DNA of 64,000 nt from Piscinibacter sp047600445 (GTDB lineage Bacteria; Pseudomonadota; Gammaproteobacteria; Burkholderiales; Burkholderiaceae_C): assembly GCF_047600445.1 (NCBI RefSeq), contig NZ_JASGKT010000001.1, positions 558,001-622,000 of the forward strand, read 5' to 3'. The position numbers and the translations under genes are program-made. Positions 1-8,999 of the stretch are shown piece by piece; position 1 is the first letter of the stretch; each line of letters opens with the position of its first letter. Under the pieces are notes generated by a model. It saw only the letters and a list, made by a program, of their open reading frames with translations, was not told the origin of the DNA and ran no database searches.

Positions 1-323
1 ACATCAGCGGCGAGGCGAGCAAGAGCGGGCTCGCGCCGCACGAGGTGCCGGCCGTGGCCGCGGCGGTGGCGGCGCTGCCGCGGCTGCGCCTGCGCGGGCT
101 GATGGCGATTCCCGAGCCGGCCGGCGACCTGGCCGCGCAGCGCGTGCCGCACCGTGCCTTGCGCGCGCTGCTCGAACGGCTGCGAGCCGGCGGGCTGGAG
201 CTCGACACGCTCTCGATGGGCATGAGCGCCGATCTCGAAGCGGCCATCCTCGAAGGCGCCACGCTGGTGCGCGTGGGCAGCGCGATCTTCGGCCGGCGCG
301 GCGGCGTCACGCCGTTGCCGTAG
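1..323 (+). CDS. YggS/PROSC-family PLP-binding protein, 3' part
   Basis: C-terminal about 106 residues of a YggS (PLPBP/PROSC) protein. It is open at the left edge, reading from base 3 to the TAG at 321. The family is a single-domain PLP barrel resembling the N-terminal half of alanine racemase; it acts in cytosolic vitamin B6 homeostasis and has no proven enzyme activity. Visible family segments are LRGLMAIPEP, LSMGMSADLEAAI and GATLVRVGSAIFG, the last being the phosphate-binding end of the barrel. The remaining N-terminus with the PLP lysine lies outside the window. Confidence 0.9.
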   Translation, partial: ISGEASKSGLAPHEVPAVAAAVAALPRLRLRGLMAIPEPAGDLAAQRVPHRALRALLERLRAGGLELDTLSMGMSADLEAAILEGATLVRVGSAIFGRRGGVTPLP

Positions 324-351
324 CATCGCGGCGCTCGGGAGAAACAGGCAG

Positions 352-1158
352 ATGAAGAACTTCGCGTGGGTGGCGGCGGCCGCCGCCGCTGTGGTGCTGG
401 CCGGCTGCGGCAAGCAGGGCGTCGAACTCGGCCAGGGCGGCTCGGTGGTGAGCGGCTCGGGCGGTTCCGCCGGCGCGCAGGATGCCGCCAAGGAGCTGCG
501 GAAATGCGACGCGCCGGTGGCGGTGGTCTCGCTGGTGGAGAACCAGCGCGGCTACGTCGGCATCGGGCGCGGCGGCCTGCCGGAGTCGCCGCTGCCGCTG
601 GTGCGCGTGCTGATGCAGCAAAGCGGCTGCTTCCGCATCGTCGACCGCAACGCCGGCCTGAACGCCACCGTGCGCGAGCAGGAGCTCAAGGACCAGGGCG
701 TGCTGCGCGCCGACGACGCCACGGTGCGCAAGGGCCGCGGCATCGTCGCGCAGTACAGCGTGGTGCCCAGCCTGACCTTCAGCGAACAGGACGCCGGCCG
801 CCAGATCGGCGGCATCCTGGCGCAGATCCCCTTCCTCGACAAATTCGCCGGCGCGGCCGAGCAGGTCAAGCTGAAGGAGGCGCAGGTGGTGCTGCTGCTG
901 ACCGACAACGAGACCACCGAGCAGCTCTCGTCGGCCACCGGCGCCGCGCGCACCACCGACCTCGGCCTCGGCGGCCTGGTCATCGGCAAGACCGGCGGCG
1001 CCGGCGGCCTGGGCTGGAGCAACACCAACGAGGGCAAGGTGATCGCCGCGGCCTTTCTCGACGCGCACAACCACCTCGTCGAGCAGGTGCGCGTGCTGGC
1101 CGCCAAGCCGCTGCCCGAGCCGGTGAAGACCGGCGCGGCGCCGGGCCGCAAGGGCTGA
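352..1158 (+). CDS. CsgG/HfaB-like lipoprotein
   Basis: A 268-residue predicted outer-membrane lipoprotein. The signal peptide ends in the lipobox LAGC, so the mature protein would start at Cys19. The body (about 50-235) resembles the CsgG/HfaB fold: a VAVVSLVENQRGYVGIG-type opening, a segment about a factor going to zero in local copy (PLVRVLMQQSGCFRIVDR), and Gly-rich strands near 205-225. CsgG proteins form secretion pores or assembly lipoproteins; many uncharacterised relatives exist, and no curli genes are visible here. It follows the yggS-like gene by 28 bp and may be co-transcribed. Function is inferred from fold only. Confidence 0.6.
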   Translation: MKNFAWVAAAAAAVVLAGCGKQGVELGQGGSVVSGSGGSAGAQDAAKELRKCDAPVAVVSLVENQRGYVGIGRGGLPESPLPLVRVLMQQSGCFRIVDRNAGLNATVREQELKDQGVLRADDATVRKGRGIVAQYSVVPSLTFSEQDAGRQIGGILAQIPFLDKFAGAAEQVKLKEAQVVLLLTDNETTEQLSSATGAARTTDLGLGGLVIGKTGGAGGLGWSNTNEGKVIAAAFLDAHNHLVEQVRVLAAKPLPEPVKTGAAPGRKG

Positions 1159-1174
1159 CGCGTCGCCGGCGCGT

Positions 1175-1660
1175 TCAGATCGCCAGCAGCGCCGTGTTCT
1201 TCACCTCTTCCATCACCGCGTAGGTGCGCGTCTCGCGCACGCCCGGCAGCGCCCAGACCACCGAGCCCACCAGCTCGCGGTAGGCCTGCATGTTGGCCAC
1301 GCGCGTCTTGATCAGGTAGTCGAAGCCGCCGGCCACCAGGTGGCACTCCTGGATCTCGGCGCGCACCTGCACCGCGGCCTTGAAGGCGTTCATCGCGTCG
1401 TGCGTGGTGCGGTCGAGCACCACCTCGATGAAGACCAGCATGCCGGCGCCGAGCTTGTCCGGGTTCAGGCGCGCCTCGTAGCCGAGGATGAAGCCGTCGC
1501 GCGTCAGGCGCTTGACGCGCTCCAGCACGGCGGTGGGCGAGAGGTGCACTTCCTCGGCCAGCTTGAGGTTGGAGATGCGCCCGTCCTTCTGCAGCACGCG
1601 CAGGATGCGGACGTCGATCTTGTCGAGCGAGTGGGCGCGGTCGCTGTCGTCGGTGTTCAT
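1175..1660 (-). CDS. Lrp/AsnC-family regulator, probable regulator of putA
   Basis: 161 residues, the usual Lrp/AsnC length. The N-terminal winged HTH (about 12-60, LDKIDVRILRVLQKDGRISN then LAEEVHLSPTAVLERVKRL) is followed by the ligand-binding RAM domain (about 75-155, containing GGFDYLIKTRV and TRTYAVMEEVK). It is divergent from putA with a 113-bp AT-richer gap. The neighbouring PutA lacks its own DNA-binding domain; in such genomes a proline-responsive Lrp-type activator (PutR) commonly controls putA. The target is therefore inferred from position, not shown. Confidence 0.88.
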   Translation of the reverse strand: MNTDDSDRAHSLDKIDVRILRVLQKDGRISNLKLAEEVHLSPTAVLERVKRLTRDGFILGYEARLNPDKLGAGMLVFIEVVLDRTTHDAMNAFKAAVQVRAEIQECHLVAGGFDYLIKTRVANMQAYRELVGSVVWALPGVRETRTYAVMEEVKNTALLAI

Positions 1661-1773
1661 GAGGTGTGGTGAAATTTATCCGGCGTGATGGGGTCGATTC
1701 AGCGATTAATCCTAGTGAGCAATCTATAACCTAGCAACTTATTCGAATCCTGTCGTTACCACGGAGGCCAGCC
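1661..1773. promoter_or_regulatory. lrp-putA divergent control region
   Basis: This 113-bp gap is clearly more AT-rich than its surroundings, with tracts such as AAATTTATC, ATTAATCC and CTATAACC. Lrp-family regulators bind degenerate AT-rich sites. A possible putA -10 (TATAAC, 1725-1730) is present without a convincing -35, consistent with an activated promoter. The putA ribosome-binding site is GGAGG, 10 bases before its ATG. Confidence 0.45.
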
Positions 1774-4761
1774 ATGTTCACCGCCGCGCCCGAGACCGCC
1801 CGCCTGCCCGACCCCTACCGGCCCGAGCGCGAGGCGCTCGACGCCGCGCTGCAAACACTCGCCGGCCGGCTCGACTGGCCGCGCGCCGCCGCCGTCGCCG
1901 CGCCCTGGGTGCGCGCGGTGCGCGACAAGCCGGCGCCGTTCTGGGCGATGGAGTCGCTGCTGCGCGAATACCCGATCTCCGGCGCCGAGGGGCTGGCGCT
2001 GATGCGCCTGGCCGAAGCGCTGCTGCGCGTGCCCGACGCCGAGACGGCGATCGCGCTGACCGCCGACCAGCTCGGCAAGGCGCAGTTCGACGCCCACCAC
2101 GCCGAAGGCCCGCACCGCATGCTCGCCGCGCTGTCGGCCAGCGCGATCGGCCTGTCCAAGCGCTTCCTGCCCGGCGCCGAGCAGGAGTCGGGCCTGCTCA
2201 AGCGCCTGGGCGCGCAGACCGTGGTGGCGGCCACGGTGCGCGCGATCCAGTTGCTCGGCCGCCAGTTCGTGCTCGGCCGCCACATCGCCGAGGCGATGGC
2301 CGAGGCGCAGGCGCAGCGCCGCGCCCAGCCGGCGCTGCGCTTCAGCTACGACATGCTCGGCGAAGGCGCGCGCAGCGAGGCCGACGCGCAGCGCTACCAC
2401 GCCGCCTATGCGCAGGCGATCGAGCGCATCGCGCAGGCCTCGCCCGGCGGCGGGCCCGAGGCCGGCGACGGCATCTCGATCAAGCTCAGCGCGCTGTTCT
2501 CGCGCTACGAGGCGGCGCAGCGCGAGCGTGTTTTCGCCGAACTGCTGCCGCGCGTGTGGACGCTGGTCGACGCGGCGGCGCGCGCCGACCTCAAGCTCAC
2601 CATCGACGCCGAGGAGAGCGAGCGCCTCGAACTCTCGCTCGACGTGCTCGAGGCGCTGGCCGCGCGCATCGCGCAGGCGCATCCGCGCTGGCGCGGCTTC
2701 GGCCTGGCGATCCAGGCCTACCAGACGCGCGCGCTGGCGGTGATCGAGGAGGTGGCGCGCATCGCCCGCCAGCACGGCCTGCGCTTCATGGTGCGGCTGG
2801 TCAAGGGCGCGTACTGGGACGGCGAGGTCAAGCGCGCGCAGGAGCTGGGCCTGGCCGGCTACCCGGTGTTCACCCACAAGCAGCACACCGACCTGTCCTA
2901 CCTCGCCTGCGCCCGCGCGCTGCTGGCGCGGCACGAGGTGATCTACCCGCAGTTCGCCACCCACAACGCCGGCACCATCGCGGCCATCCTGCAAATGGCC
3001 GAAGGCAGCGGCGCGGCCTTCGAGATGCAGCGCCTGCACGGCATGGGCGAGAGCGTCTACCGCGAGGTGATGGCGAGCACCGCCGTGCCGGTGCGCGTCT
3101 ACGCGCCGGTGGGCGAGCACCGCGACCTGCTGGCCTACCTGGTGCGCCGCCTGCTGGAAAACGGCGCCAACTCCTCCTTCGTGCACCAGCTCGCCGACCC
3201 GGCGGTGGACGTGGACGCGCTGCTCGCCTCGCCGCTGGCGCCGGCGCAGGCCCCGGGGCTGGCGCTGCCGCGCGACCTGTACGGCACGCGGCCGAACTCG
3301 ACCGGCGCCGACCTCGCCGTGCTGGCGCAGCGCGCGCCGCTGCTGGCCGCGGTGGCCGCCGCGCGCGTCGAGCCGATGGCCGAGGCGACGCCCGGCGAGA
3401 TCGACAGCGCGATGCAGCGCCTGCACGCCGGCTTCCCGCGCTGGAGCGCCCGCCCGGTGGCCGAGCGCGCGCAGGTGCTGCGCCGCGCCGCCGACGCGCT
3501 GGACGCGCGGCTGGCCGAGTTCTGCGGCCTGCTGGTCAAGGAGGCGCACAAGACGCTGGCCGATTGCGTGGCCGAGGTGCGCGAGGCGGTCGACTTCCTG
3601 CGCTACTACGCCGAGCAGGCCGAGCAGCGCCTCGCGGTGCAGACCCTGCCCGGCCCGACCGGCGAGCACAACGAGCTGCGCCTGCACGGCCGCGGCGTGT
3701 TCGTCTGCATCAGCCCGTGGAACTTCCCGCTGGCCATCTTCACCGGCCAGGTGGCCGCCGCGCTGGTGGCCGGCAACAGCGTGGCCGCCAAGCCGGCCGA
3801 GCAGACGCCGCGCGTGGCGCAGCGCCTGGTGGCGCTGCTGCACGAGGCCGGCGTGCCGGGCGACGCGCTGGCGCTGCTGCACGGCGCCGGCGAGACGGTC
3901 GGCGCCGCGCTGGTGGCCGATGCGCGCACGGCCGGCGTGTGCTTCACCGGCTCGACCGCGGTGGCGCGCGCCATCAACCGCACGCTGGCCAACCGCGACG
4001 GCGCCATCGTGCCGCTGATCGCCGAGACCGGCGGCATCAACGCGATGATCGTCGACAGCACCGCGCTGCCCGAGCAGGTGGTCGACGCGGTGGTGACCAG
4101 CGCCTTCCGCTCCGCTGGCCAGCGCTGCTCGGCGCTGCGCCTGCTGCTGCTGCACGACAGCGTGGCCGACGGCGTGATCGAGATGCTGCGCGGCGCGATG
4201 GCCGAGCTGGCGCTCGGCGACCCGGCGCTGCTGGCCACCGACGTCGGCCCGGTGATCGACGCCGAGGCGCACGCCGGCCTGCGCGCGCAGGTCGAGCGGC
4301 TGCGCCGCGAGGCGCGCCTGGTCGGCCAGACGCCGGCGGGCTCCGGCGTCGAGCGCCTGGTCGCGCCGGTGGCCTTCGAGCTGGACGACGTCGGCGCGCT
4401 GACGCAGGAGATCTTCGGCCCGGTGCTGCACATCGTGCGCTGGCGCGGCGAGGTCGATGCGCTGGTGGCGCGCGTCAACGCGCTCGGCTACGGCCTGACG
4501 CTGGGCGTGCAGACGCGCATCGACGGCCGCGCGCTGCGCATCGCCGAGGCGGCGCGCGTGGGCAACGTCTACGTGAACCGCAACATGATCGGCGCCGTGG
4601 TCGGCGTGCAGCCCTTCGGCGGCGAGGGCCTGTCGGGCACCGGGCCGAAGGCCGGCGGGCCGCACTACCTGTACCGCTTCTGCGCCGAGCAGACGCTGAC
4701 GGTGAACACCGCGGCGGCCGGCGGCAACGTCGAGCTGCTGGCCGGGCTGGCGCGGGACTGA
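1774..4761 (+). CDS. putA: Bifunctional proline dehydrogenase / P5C dehydrogenase (short PutA)
   Basis: Oxidises proline to glutamate: the FAD-dependent PRODH domain (about 70-490) makes pyrroline-5-carboxylate, and the NAD-dependent ALDH domain (about 520-985) makes glutamate. PRODH motifs visible are RLVKGAYWDGEVKRAQ, YPQFATHNAGT and RLHGMGESVYREV. ALDH motifs are SPWNFPLAIF, FTGSTAVARAI, the catalytic-Glu segment AETGGINAM and the nucleophile Cys785 in SAGQRCSAL. At 995 residues it is a short PutA without the N-terminal ribbon-helix-helix repressor domain, so regulation must be in trans, probably by the divergent Lrp protein. Strong GGAGG ribosome-binding site. Confidence 0.97.
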   Translation: MFTAAPETARLPDPYRPEREALDAALQTLAGRLDWPRAAAVAAPWVRAVRDKPAPFWAMESLLREYPISGAEGLALMRLAEALLRVPDAETAIALTADQLGKAQFDAHHAEGPHRMLAALSASAIGLSKRFLPGAEQESGLLKRLGAQTVVAATVRAIQLLGRQFVLGRHIAEAMAEAQAQRRAQPALRFSYDMLGEGARSEADAQRYHAAYAQAIERIAQASPGGGPEAGDGISIKLSALFSRYEAAQRERVFAELLPRVWTLVDAAARADLKLTIDAEESERLELSLDVLEALAARIAQAHPRWRGFGLAIQAYQTRALAVIEEVARIARQHGLRFMVRLVKGAYWDGEVKRAQELGLAGYPVFTHKQHTDLSYLACARALLARHEVIYPQFATHNAGTIAAILQMAEGSGAAFEMQRLHGMGESVYREVMASTAVPVRVYAPVGEHRDLLAYLVRRLLENGANSSFVHQLADPAVDVDALLASPLAPAQAPGLALPRDLYGTRPNSTGADLAVLAQRAPLLAAVAAARVEPMAEATPGEIDSAMQRLHAGFPRWSARPVAERAQVLRRAADALDARLAEFCGLLVKEAHKTLADCVAEVREAVDFLRYYAEQAEQRLAVQTLPGPTGEHNELRLHGRGVFVCISPWNFPLAIFTGQVAAALVAGNSVAAKPAEQTPRVAQRLVALLHEAGVPGDALALLHGAGETVGAALVADARTAGVCFTGSTAVARAINRTLANRDGAIVPLIAETGGINAMIVDSTALPEQVVDAVVTSAFRSAGQRCSALRLLLLHDSVADGVIEMLRGAMAELALGDPALLATDVGPVIDAEAHAGLRAQVERLRREARLVGQTPAGSGVERLVAPVAFELDDVGALTQEIFGPVLHIVRWRGEVDALVARVNALGYGLTLGVQTRIDGRALRIAEAARVGNVYVNRNMIGAVVGVQPFGGEGLSGTGPKAGGPHYLYRFCAEQTLTVNTAAAGGNVELLAGLARD

Positions 4762-4788
4762 CATCGCGGGTGTGCGACGATTGCACCC

Positions 4789-5235
4789 ATGAAAACCGTC
4801 GTCATCGCCATCGTCGCCCTGGTCGCCCTCGTCACCGCCTGGTTCGCGTTCGCGCTGAACTGGAGCTACGCCAGCGGCGAGCGCGCCGGCTGGGTGCAGA
4901 AGTTCTCCAAGCGCGGCTGGATCTGCAAGACCTGGGAGGGCGAGCTGGCGCTGGTTTCGCTGCCCGGCAGCTCGGTGGAGAAGTTCAACTTCACCGTGCA
5001 CGACGACGCGCTGGCGCACGAGATCAGCGCCGCGATGGGCAAGCGCGTCAGCCTGCACTACGAAGAGAAGGTCGGCCTGCCGACGAGCTGCTTCGGCGAG
5101 ACGCGCTTCTTCGTCAACAAGATCGTCGAGGCGACCGACATCCCGCTCGGCCCGGGCGTGGTGCTGCCGGCGCAGCCGGCCTCGGCGCCCCCGGCGCCTT
5201 CATCGCCTGCGTCGATCCCGTCGGCCCCGCAGTGA
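4789..5235 (+). CDS. Conserved small membrane-anchored protein, function unknown
   Basis: 148 residues with one N-terminal hydrophobic segment (about 3-23, IAIVALVALVTAWFAFAL), a compact domain rich in aromatic residues (about 28-120, with two cysteines near residues 44 and 104), and a Pro/Ala/Ser-rich tail of about 25 residues. It probably faces the periplasm. It lies between putA and proC, 27 bp after the first and 10 bp before the second, so it is probably co-transcribed. I recognise it only as a conserved Burkholderiales hypothetical; no enzymatic motif is visible. Confidence 0.75.
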   Translation: MKTVVIAIVALVALVTAWFAFALNWSYASGERAGWVQKFSKRGWICKTWEGELALVSLPGSSVEKFNFTVHDDALAHEISAAMGKRVSLHYEEKVGLPTSCFGETRFFVNKIVEATDIPLGPGVVLPAQPASAPPAPSSPASIPSAPQ

Positions 5236-5245
5236 GGAACCCCCG

Positions 5246-6067
5246 ATGAGCACTCCGCAGCACGACCTGCTCGCCTTCGTCGGCGGCGGCAACATGGCCT
5301 CGGCCATCATCGGCGGGCTGGTCGCCGCCGGCCGGCCGGGCGACTCCATCCTGGTGATCGACCCCGGCGCGGCGCAGCGCGCCAAGCTGGCCGCCGAGCA
5401 CGGCGTGCGCACCCAGGGCACGCCCGACGCGGCGCTGGCGCAGGCGAAGGCGATCGTCTGGGCGGTCAAGCCGCAGCTCTTCCGCGACGCCGCCGCGCCC
5501 TGCGCCGCGCACGTGGGCGGCGCGCTGCAGTTCAGCGTGATGGCCGGCATCCGCAGCGAGACCATCGTGCGCGCCACCGGCAGCCAGCGCGTGGTGCGCA
5601 GCATGCCCAACACGCCGGCGCTGATCGGCCAGGGCATCGCCGGACTGTTCGCGCGCGACGCGGTGAGCGCCGACGAGCGCCGCCTCGCCGAGACGCTGCT
5701 CGCGCCGACCGGCCGCACGCTGTGGGTGGCGCGCGAGGAAGACCTGGACGCCGTCACCGCGCTGTCGGGCTCGGGGCCGGCCTACGTCTTCTACTTCGTC
5801 GAGGCGATGACGCAGGCGGCGCAGCGGATGGGCCTGTCCGCCGAACAGGGCAAGCAGCTCGCGCTGGCCACCTTCGCCGGCGCGACCGCGCTGGCGCAGG
5901 CCTCCAGCGAGCCGCCGGAAGTGCTGCGCGAGCGCGTCACCTCCAAGGGCGGCACCACCCACGCCGCGCTGAGCGCGCTGGAAGCCGACGGCGTCAAGAA
6001 TGCCTTCGCGCGGGCGATTCTCGCGGCGCAGCAACGCGCGAAGGAACTCGGCGACGAGTTCGCCTGA
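5246..6067 (+). CDS. proC: Pyrroline-5-carboxylate reductase
   Basis: 273 residues. The last step of proline synthesis: NAD(P)H-dependent reduction of P5C to proline. The N-terminal Rossmann motif FVGGGNMASAIIGGL (about 10-24) and the C-terminal signature ALSGSGPAYVFYFVEAM and VTSKGGTTHAAL are clear. The biosynthetic gene follows the catabolic putA on the same strand, so both directions of the proline-P5C interconversion are encoded together. A GC hairpin follows the stop. Confidence 0.96.
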   Translation: MSTPQHDLLAFVGGGNMASAIIGGLVAAGRPGDSILVIDPGAAQRAKLAAEHGVRTQGTPDAALAQAKAIVWAVKPQLFRDAAAPCAAHVGGALQFSVMAGIRSETIVRATGSQRVVRSMPNTPALIGQGIAGLFARDAVSADERRLAETLLAPTGRTLWVAREEDLDAVTALSGSGPAYVFYFVEAMTQAAQRMGLSAEQGKQLALATFAGATALAQASSEPPEVLRERVTSKGGTTHAALSALEADGVKNAFARAILAAQQRAKELGDEFA

Positions 6068-6069
6068 AC

Positions 6070-6090
6070 CCGCGGGCATGCCGCCCGCGG
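6070..6090 (+). terminator. GC hairpin after proC
   Basis: Perfect 8-bp stem CCGCGGGC/GCCCGCGG with a 5-base loop, starting 3 bases after the proC stop. There is no T-run, so it may stabilise the 3' end or act as a weak terminator before the glutamate dehydrogenase gene. Confidence 0.4.
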
Positions 6091-6222
6091 CGCAAGCCAT
6101 GCAAAGCCGGCATGGCGGACGGTGAAAAACTCGGCGCGAGCCGGCCTACAGTCTCGCCGCATGCGGCCGGCCGCGCCACGAGCGCGGCGCGGGCACGCAG
6201 GCACCTCAACACCGGAGACACC

Positions 6223-7497
6223 ATGACCCCGAGCCTGTCCTATGTCCACCCGCATCCGCGCGGCCCCTGGCAGACCTATCTGTCGCAGGTCGACCGCGTG
6301 CTGCCCTACCTCGGCCACCTGGCCCGCTGGGGCGAGACGCTCAAGCGCCCCAAGCGCGCGCTGATCGTCGACGTGCCGATCGAACTCGACGACGGCTCGG
6401 TGGCGCACTTCGAGGGCTTCCGCGTGCAGCACAACTTGTCGCGCGGCCCCGGCAAGGGCGGCGTGCGCTACCACCCCGACGTCACGCTGGAAGAGGTGAT
6501 GGCGCTGGCGGCGTGGATGTCGATCAAGAACGCCGCGGTCAACCTGCCCTACGGCGGCGCCAAGGGCGGCATCCGCGTCGACCCGAAGAAGCTCTCGCAC
6601 AAGGAGCTGGAGCGCATGACGCGCCGCTACACCAGCGAGATCGGCATCATCATCGGGCCGAACCAGGACATCCCGGCGCCCGACGTGAACACCAACCCGC
6701 AGATCATGGCGTGGATGATGGACACGTACTCGATGAACACCGGCAGCACCGCCACCGGCGTGGTCACCGGCAAGCCGATCCACCTGGGCGGCTCGCTCGG
6801 CCGCGTGAAGGCCACCGGGCGCGGCGTGTTCGTCACCGGGCGCGAGGCGGCGCGGCGCATCGGCCTCGAACTCGACGGCGCGCGCGTCGCGGTGCAGGGC
6901 TTCGGCAACGTCGGTTCGGCGGCGGCCGAGCTGTTCGCGCAGGCCGGCGCCAAGATCGTCGCGATCCAGGACCACACCGGCACCATCGTCAACGAAAACG
7001 GCATCGCCATGGCCGAGCTGATGCCCACGCTCAAGCAGTACGGCGGCGTCGGCGACTTCAAGGGCGCGGAGCGCGCCGACGACGAGTCGTTCTGGGACGT
7101 GAAGTGCGACATCCTCATCCCCGCGGCGCTGGAGAGCCAGATCACGCCCGAGCGCGCCCGGCGCACCAGCGCGAAGCTGGTGCTCGAAGGCGCCAACGGC
7201 CCGACGCTGCCCGAGGCCGACGACATCCTCGCCGAGCGCGGCATCCTCGTCGTGCCCGACGTGATCTGCAACGCCGGCGGCGTGACCGTCAGCTACTTCG
7301 AGTGGGTGCAGGACTTCAGCTCGTTCTTCTGGACCGAGGACGAGATCAACCTGCGCCTGGACAAGATCATGGTCGGCGCGCTCAAGCGCATCTGGGACAC
7401 CGCCGACAAGCACCGGATCACGCTGCGCACCGCCACCTTCGCGGTGGCCTGCGAGCGCATCCTGACGGCGCGCGAGGAGCGCGGGCTCTATCCCTGA
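6223..7497 (+). CDS. Glu/Leu/Phe/Val dehydrogenase (glutamate dehydrogenase)
   Basis: 424 residues from the ATG at 6223; an upstream in-frame extension has no family similarity. Family motifs: the substrate segment GPGKGGVRYHPDV, catalytic-Lys segment NLPYGGAKGGIRVDP (about 104-118), GPNQDIPAPDVNT, and the NAD-binding AVQGFGNVGSAAAELF (about 222-237). The family deaminates glutamate to 2-oxoglutarate, usually with NAD in this subgroup. After PutA it would complete proline to glutamate to 2-oxoglutarate. Its stop is immediately adjacent to the convergent ubiA stop. The cofactor is inferred. Confidence 0.93.
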   Translation: MTPSLSYVHPHPRGPWQTYLSQVDRVLPYLGHLARWGETLKRPKRALIVDVPIELDDGSVAHFEGFRVQHNLSRGPGKGGVRYHPDVTLEEVMALAAWMSIKNAAVNLPYGGAKGGIRVDPKKLSHKELERMTRRYTSEIGIIIGPNQDIPAPDVNTNPQIMAWMMDTYSMNTGSTATGVVTGKPIHLGGSLGRVKATGRGVFVTGREAARRIGLELDGARVAVQGFGNVGSAAAELFAQAGAKIVAIQDHTGTIVNENGIAMAELMPTLKQYGGVGDFKGAERADDESFWDVKCDILIPAALESQITPERARRTSAKLVLEGANGPTLPEADDILAERGILVVPDVICNAGGVTVSYFEWVQDFSSFFWTEDEINLRLDKIMVGALKRIWDTADKHRITLRTATFAVACERILTAREERGLYP

Positions 7498-8370
7498 TCA
7501 GCGCAGCGCGAAGGCCGCCACCACGCCGGCGAACACCACGAAACCCACCCAGTGGTTGAGCCGGAAGGCACGGAAGCAGCCTTCGCGCGTGCGGCTGCGG
7601 ATCAGCGTGCAGTGCCAGCCGGCGATCGCGCCGGCCGCGGCGAGGCCCGCGAAATAGGGCCAGCCCAGGCCCAGCCCCGCGCCCAGCCAGGCCCAGATCG
7701 CCAGGAAGGCGGCATAGAACAGCATCACGCCGGCCACGTCGAAGCGGCCGAGCGTGATCGCGGAGGTGCGGATGCCGATCTTCAGGTCGTCGTCGCGGTC
7801 GACCATCGCGTACTCGGTGTCGTAGGCCAGCACCCAGAACAGGTTGCCCAGCAGCAGCCACCCGGCGAGCGCGGGCACCTCGCCGCGCGTCGCCGCGAAG
7901 GCCATCGGAATGCCGAAGCTGAAGGCCACGCCCAGCACCGCCTGCGGCATCGAGAAGAAGCGCTTGGTGAAGGGGTAGAAAATCGTCACCGCCAGCGCGG
8001 CGAAGCTCCACAGGATGGTGGCGCGGTTGGTGCTCAGCACCAGCAGGAAGGCGGCGAAGGCCAGCAGCGCGCCGAACAGCAGCGCCTCGCGCGGCGAGAT
8101 CGCGCCGCTGGTGACCGGGCGCTGCGCGGTGCGCTTGACGTGGCGGTCGAACTCGCGGTCGGCGACGTCGTTGACGGCGCAGCCGGCGCTGCGCATCAGG
8201 AAGGTGCCGGCGACGAAGACGGCCAGCAGATGCCAGCCCGGGAAGCCGCCGGCGGCGATCCACAGCGCCGACAGCGTCGGCCACAGCAGCAGGTAGCTGC
8301 CGGCGGGGCGGTCCCAGCGGATCAGGTCCAGGTAGAGCGCCAGGCGCGACGGGGCGGCGAGCGTGTTCAT
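7498..8370 (-). CDS. ubiA: 4-hydroxybenzoate octaprenyltransferase
   Basis: 290 residues from the ATG at 8370, where homology begins (about 20 upstream residues are non-homologous). Integral membrane prenyltransferase of ubiquinone synthesis, attaching the polyprenyl tail to 4-hydroxybenzoate. The two Asp-rich, Mg-diphosphate motifs are visible: NDVADREFDRHVKRTAQRP (about 72-90) and DTEYAMVDRDDDLKIGIRT. About eight hydrophobic segments. Divergent from the toxin-antitoxin genes. Confidence 0.95.
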   Translation of the reverse strand: MNTLAAPSRLALYLDLIRWDRPAGSYLLLWPTLSALWIAAGGFPGWHLLAVFVAGTFLMRSAGCAVNDVADREFDRHVKRTAQRPVTSGAISPREALLFGALLAFAAFLLVLSTNRATILWSFAALAVTIFYPFTKRFFSMPQAVLGVAFSFGIPMAFAATRGEVPALAGWLLLGNLFWVLAYDTEYAMVDRDDDLKIGIRTSAITLGRFDVAGVMLFYAAFLAIWAWLGAGLGLGWPYFAGLAAAGAIAGWHCTLIRSRTREGCFRAFRLNHWVGFVVFAGVVAAFALR

Positions 8371-8419
8371 GGCGCGATTGTGCGCGCGGCGCGGGCTTGC
8401 CCCGATCGCTTGCAATTGA

Positions 8420-8449
8420 ATGAAAACTAGCATAGTCTTTCATATGAAA
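8420..8449. promoter_or_regulatory. Palindromic operator region of the Xre/RES toxin-antitoxin locus
   Basis: Two overlapping palindromes precede the antitoxin start. One is an imperfect inverted repeat ATGAAAACTA-GCA-TAGTCTTTCAT (8420-8443). The other is a perfect 12-mer, TTTCATATGAAA (8438-8449), that runs into the ATG. A possible promoter (TTGCAA 8410-8415, 17-bp spacer, TAGTCT 8433-8438) overlaps them. Antitoxin autorepression through such palindromes is usual for this TA type; the assignment here is inferred. Confidence 0.5.
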
Positions 8450-8847
8450 TGAGCACGATCACCCTGCCCATCCGCCGCAAGCCGGCCCGCGCCGCCTCCG
8501 ACCCCGCCGCGGTGCTTGCCACCGCGACGCAGCGCGCCGCCGCGCTGCTCGGGCTGAACGGCGCGGCGCTGGCGCGCATCCTCGGCGTCAGCGAGGCCAC
8601 GGTGTCGCGCATCGCGCGCGGCGAGCGCGGCCTGGCGCCTTCCGCCAAGGAAGGCGAGCTGGCCCTGCTGCTGGTGCGCCTGTACCGCTCGCTCGACGCG
8701 CTGGTGGGCAACGACGAGGCGCGCCGCCTGGCCTGGATGCGCAGCCGCAACGACGCGCTGGGCGGCGTGCCGGCCACGCTGATCCTCAGCGCGCAGGGGC
8801 TGGTCGCCGCGGTGGCCTACCTCGACGCGATGCGCGCGCCGGTCTGA
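8449..8847 (+). CDS. Xre/MbcA/ParS-type antitoxin
   Basis: 132 residues. The N-terminal half carries an HTH (about 28-65, with AALLGLNGAALARILGVSEATVSRIARGERGL). The C-terminal half fits the Xre/MbcA/ParS toxin-binding domain (about 68-130, EGELALLLVRLYRSLDALVG and ARRLAWMRSRNDALGG). It is followed by a RES-domain toxin gene, the expected partner. No clear Shine-Dalgarno is visible; the start overlaps the palindromic operator. The 152-bp gap to the toxin holds a GC-rich repeat, unusual for this module, whose genes normally abut. Confidence 0.85.
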   Translation: MSTITLPIRRKPARAASDPAAVLATATQRAAALLGLNGAALARILGVSEATVSRIARGERGLAPSAKEGELALLLVRLYRSLDALVGNDEARRLAWMRSRNDALGGVPATLILSAQGLVAAVAYLDAMRAPV

Positions 8848-8849
8848 TG

Positions 8850-8935
8850 AATCCCCCCCGGAGCGCCTGCGGCGCACCCCCCCAGGGGAGCGCCGCCAGC
8901 GGACCGGCGGAGCCGGATCCGCGGCGACTGCCCGG
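8850..8935. repeat. C-tract GC-rich intergenic repeat, copy 1
   Basis: Layout: CCCCCCC, GGAGCGC, a short inverted repeat, CCCCCCC, AGGGG, then GCGCCGCCAGCGG and a GCCGG-containing arm. A close copy lies between ahpC and ahpF (23664-23740), and a related one at 21967-22035. Here it separates the antitoxin from the toxin gene. Confidence 0.7.
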
Positions 8936-8999
8936 TTCGGCTCAGGCCTGCAGCGCCATCCGGCGTCGGATGGCTGGGTGGCGGCGGGGCGGCGGGTAG

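Noticed and set aside
1756..5058. 1100-codon open frame on the minus strand opposite putA
   Set aside because: Low-complexity Arg/Ala/Gly/Leu/His translation typical of a shadow in very GC-rich DNA; the plus strand encodes a textbook PutA.
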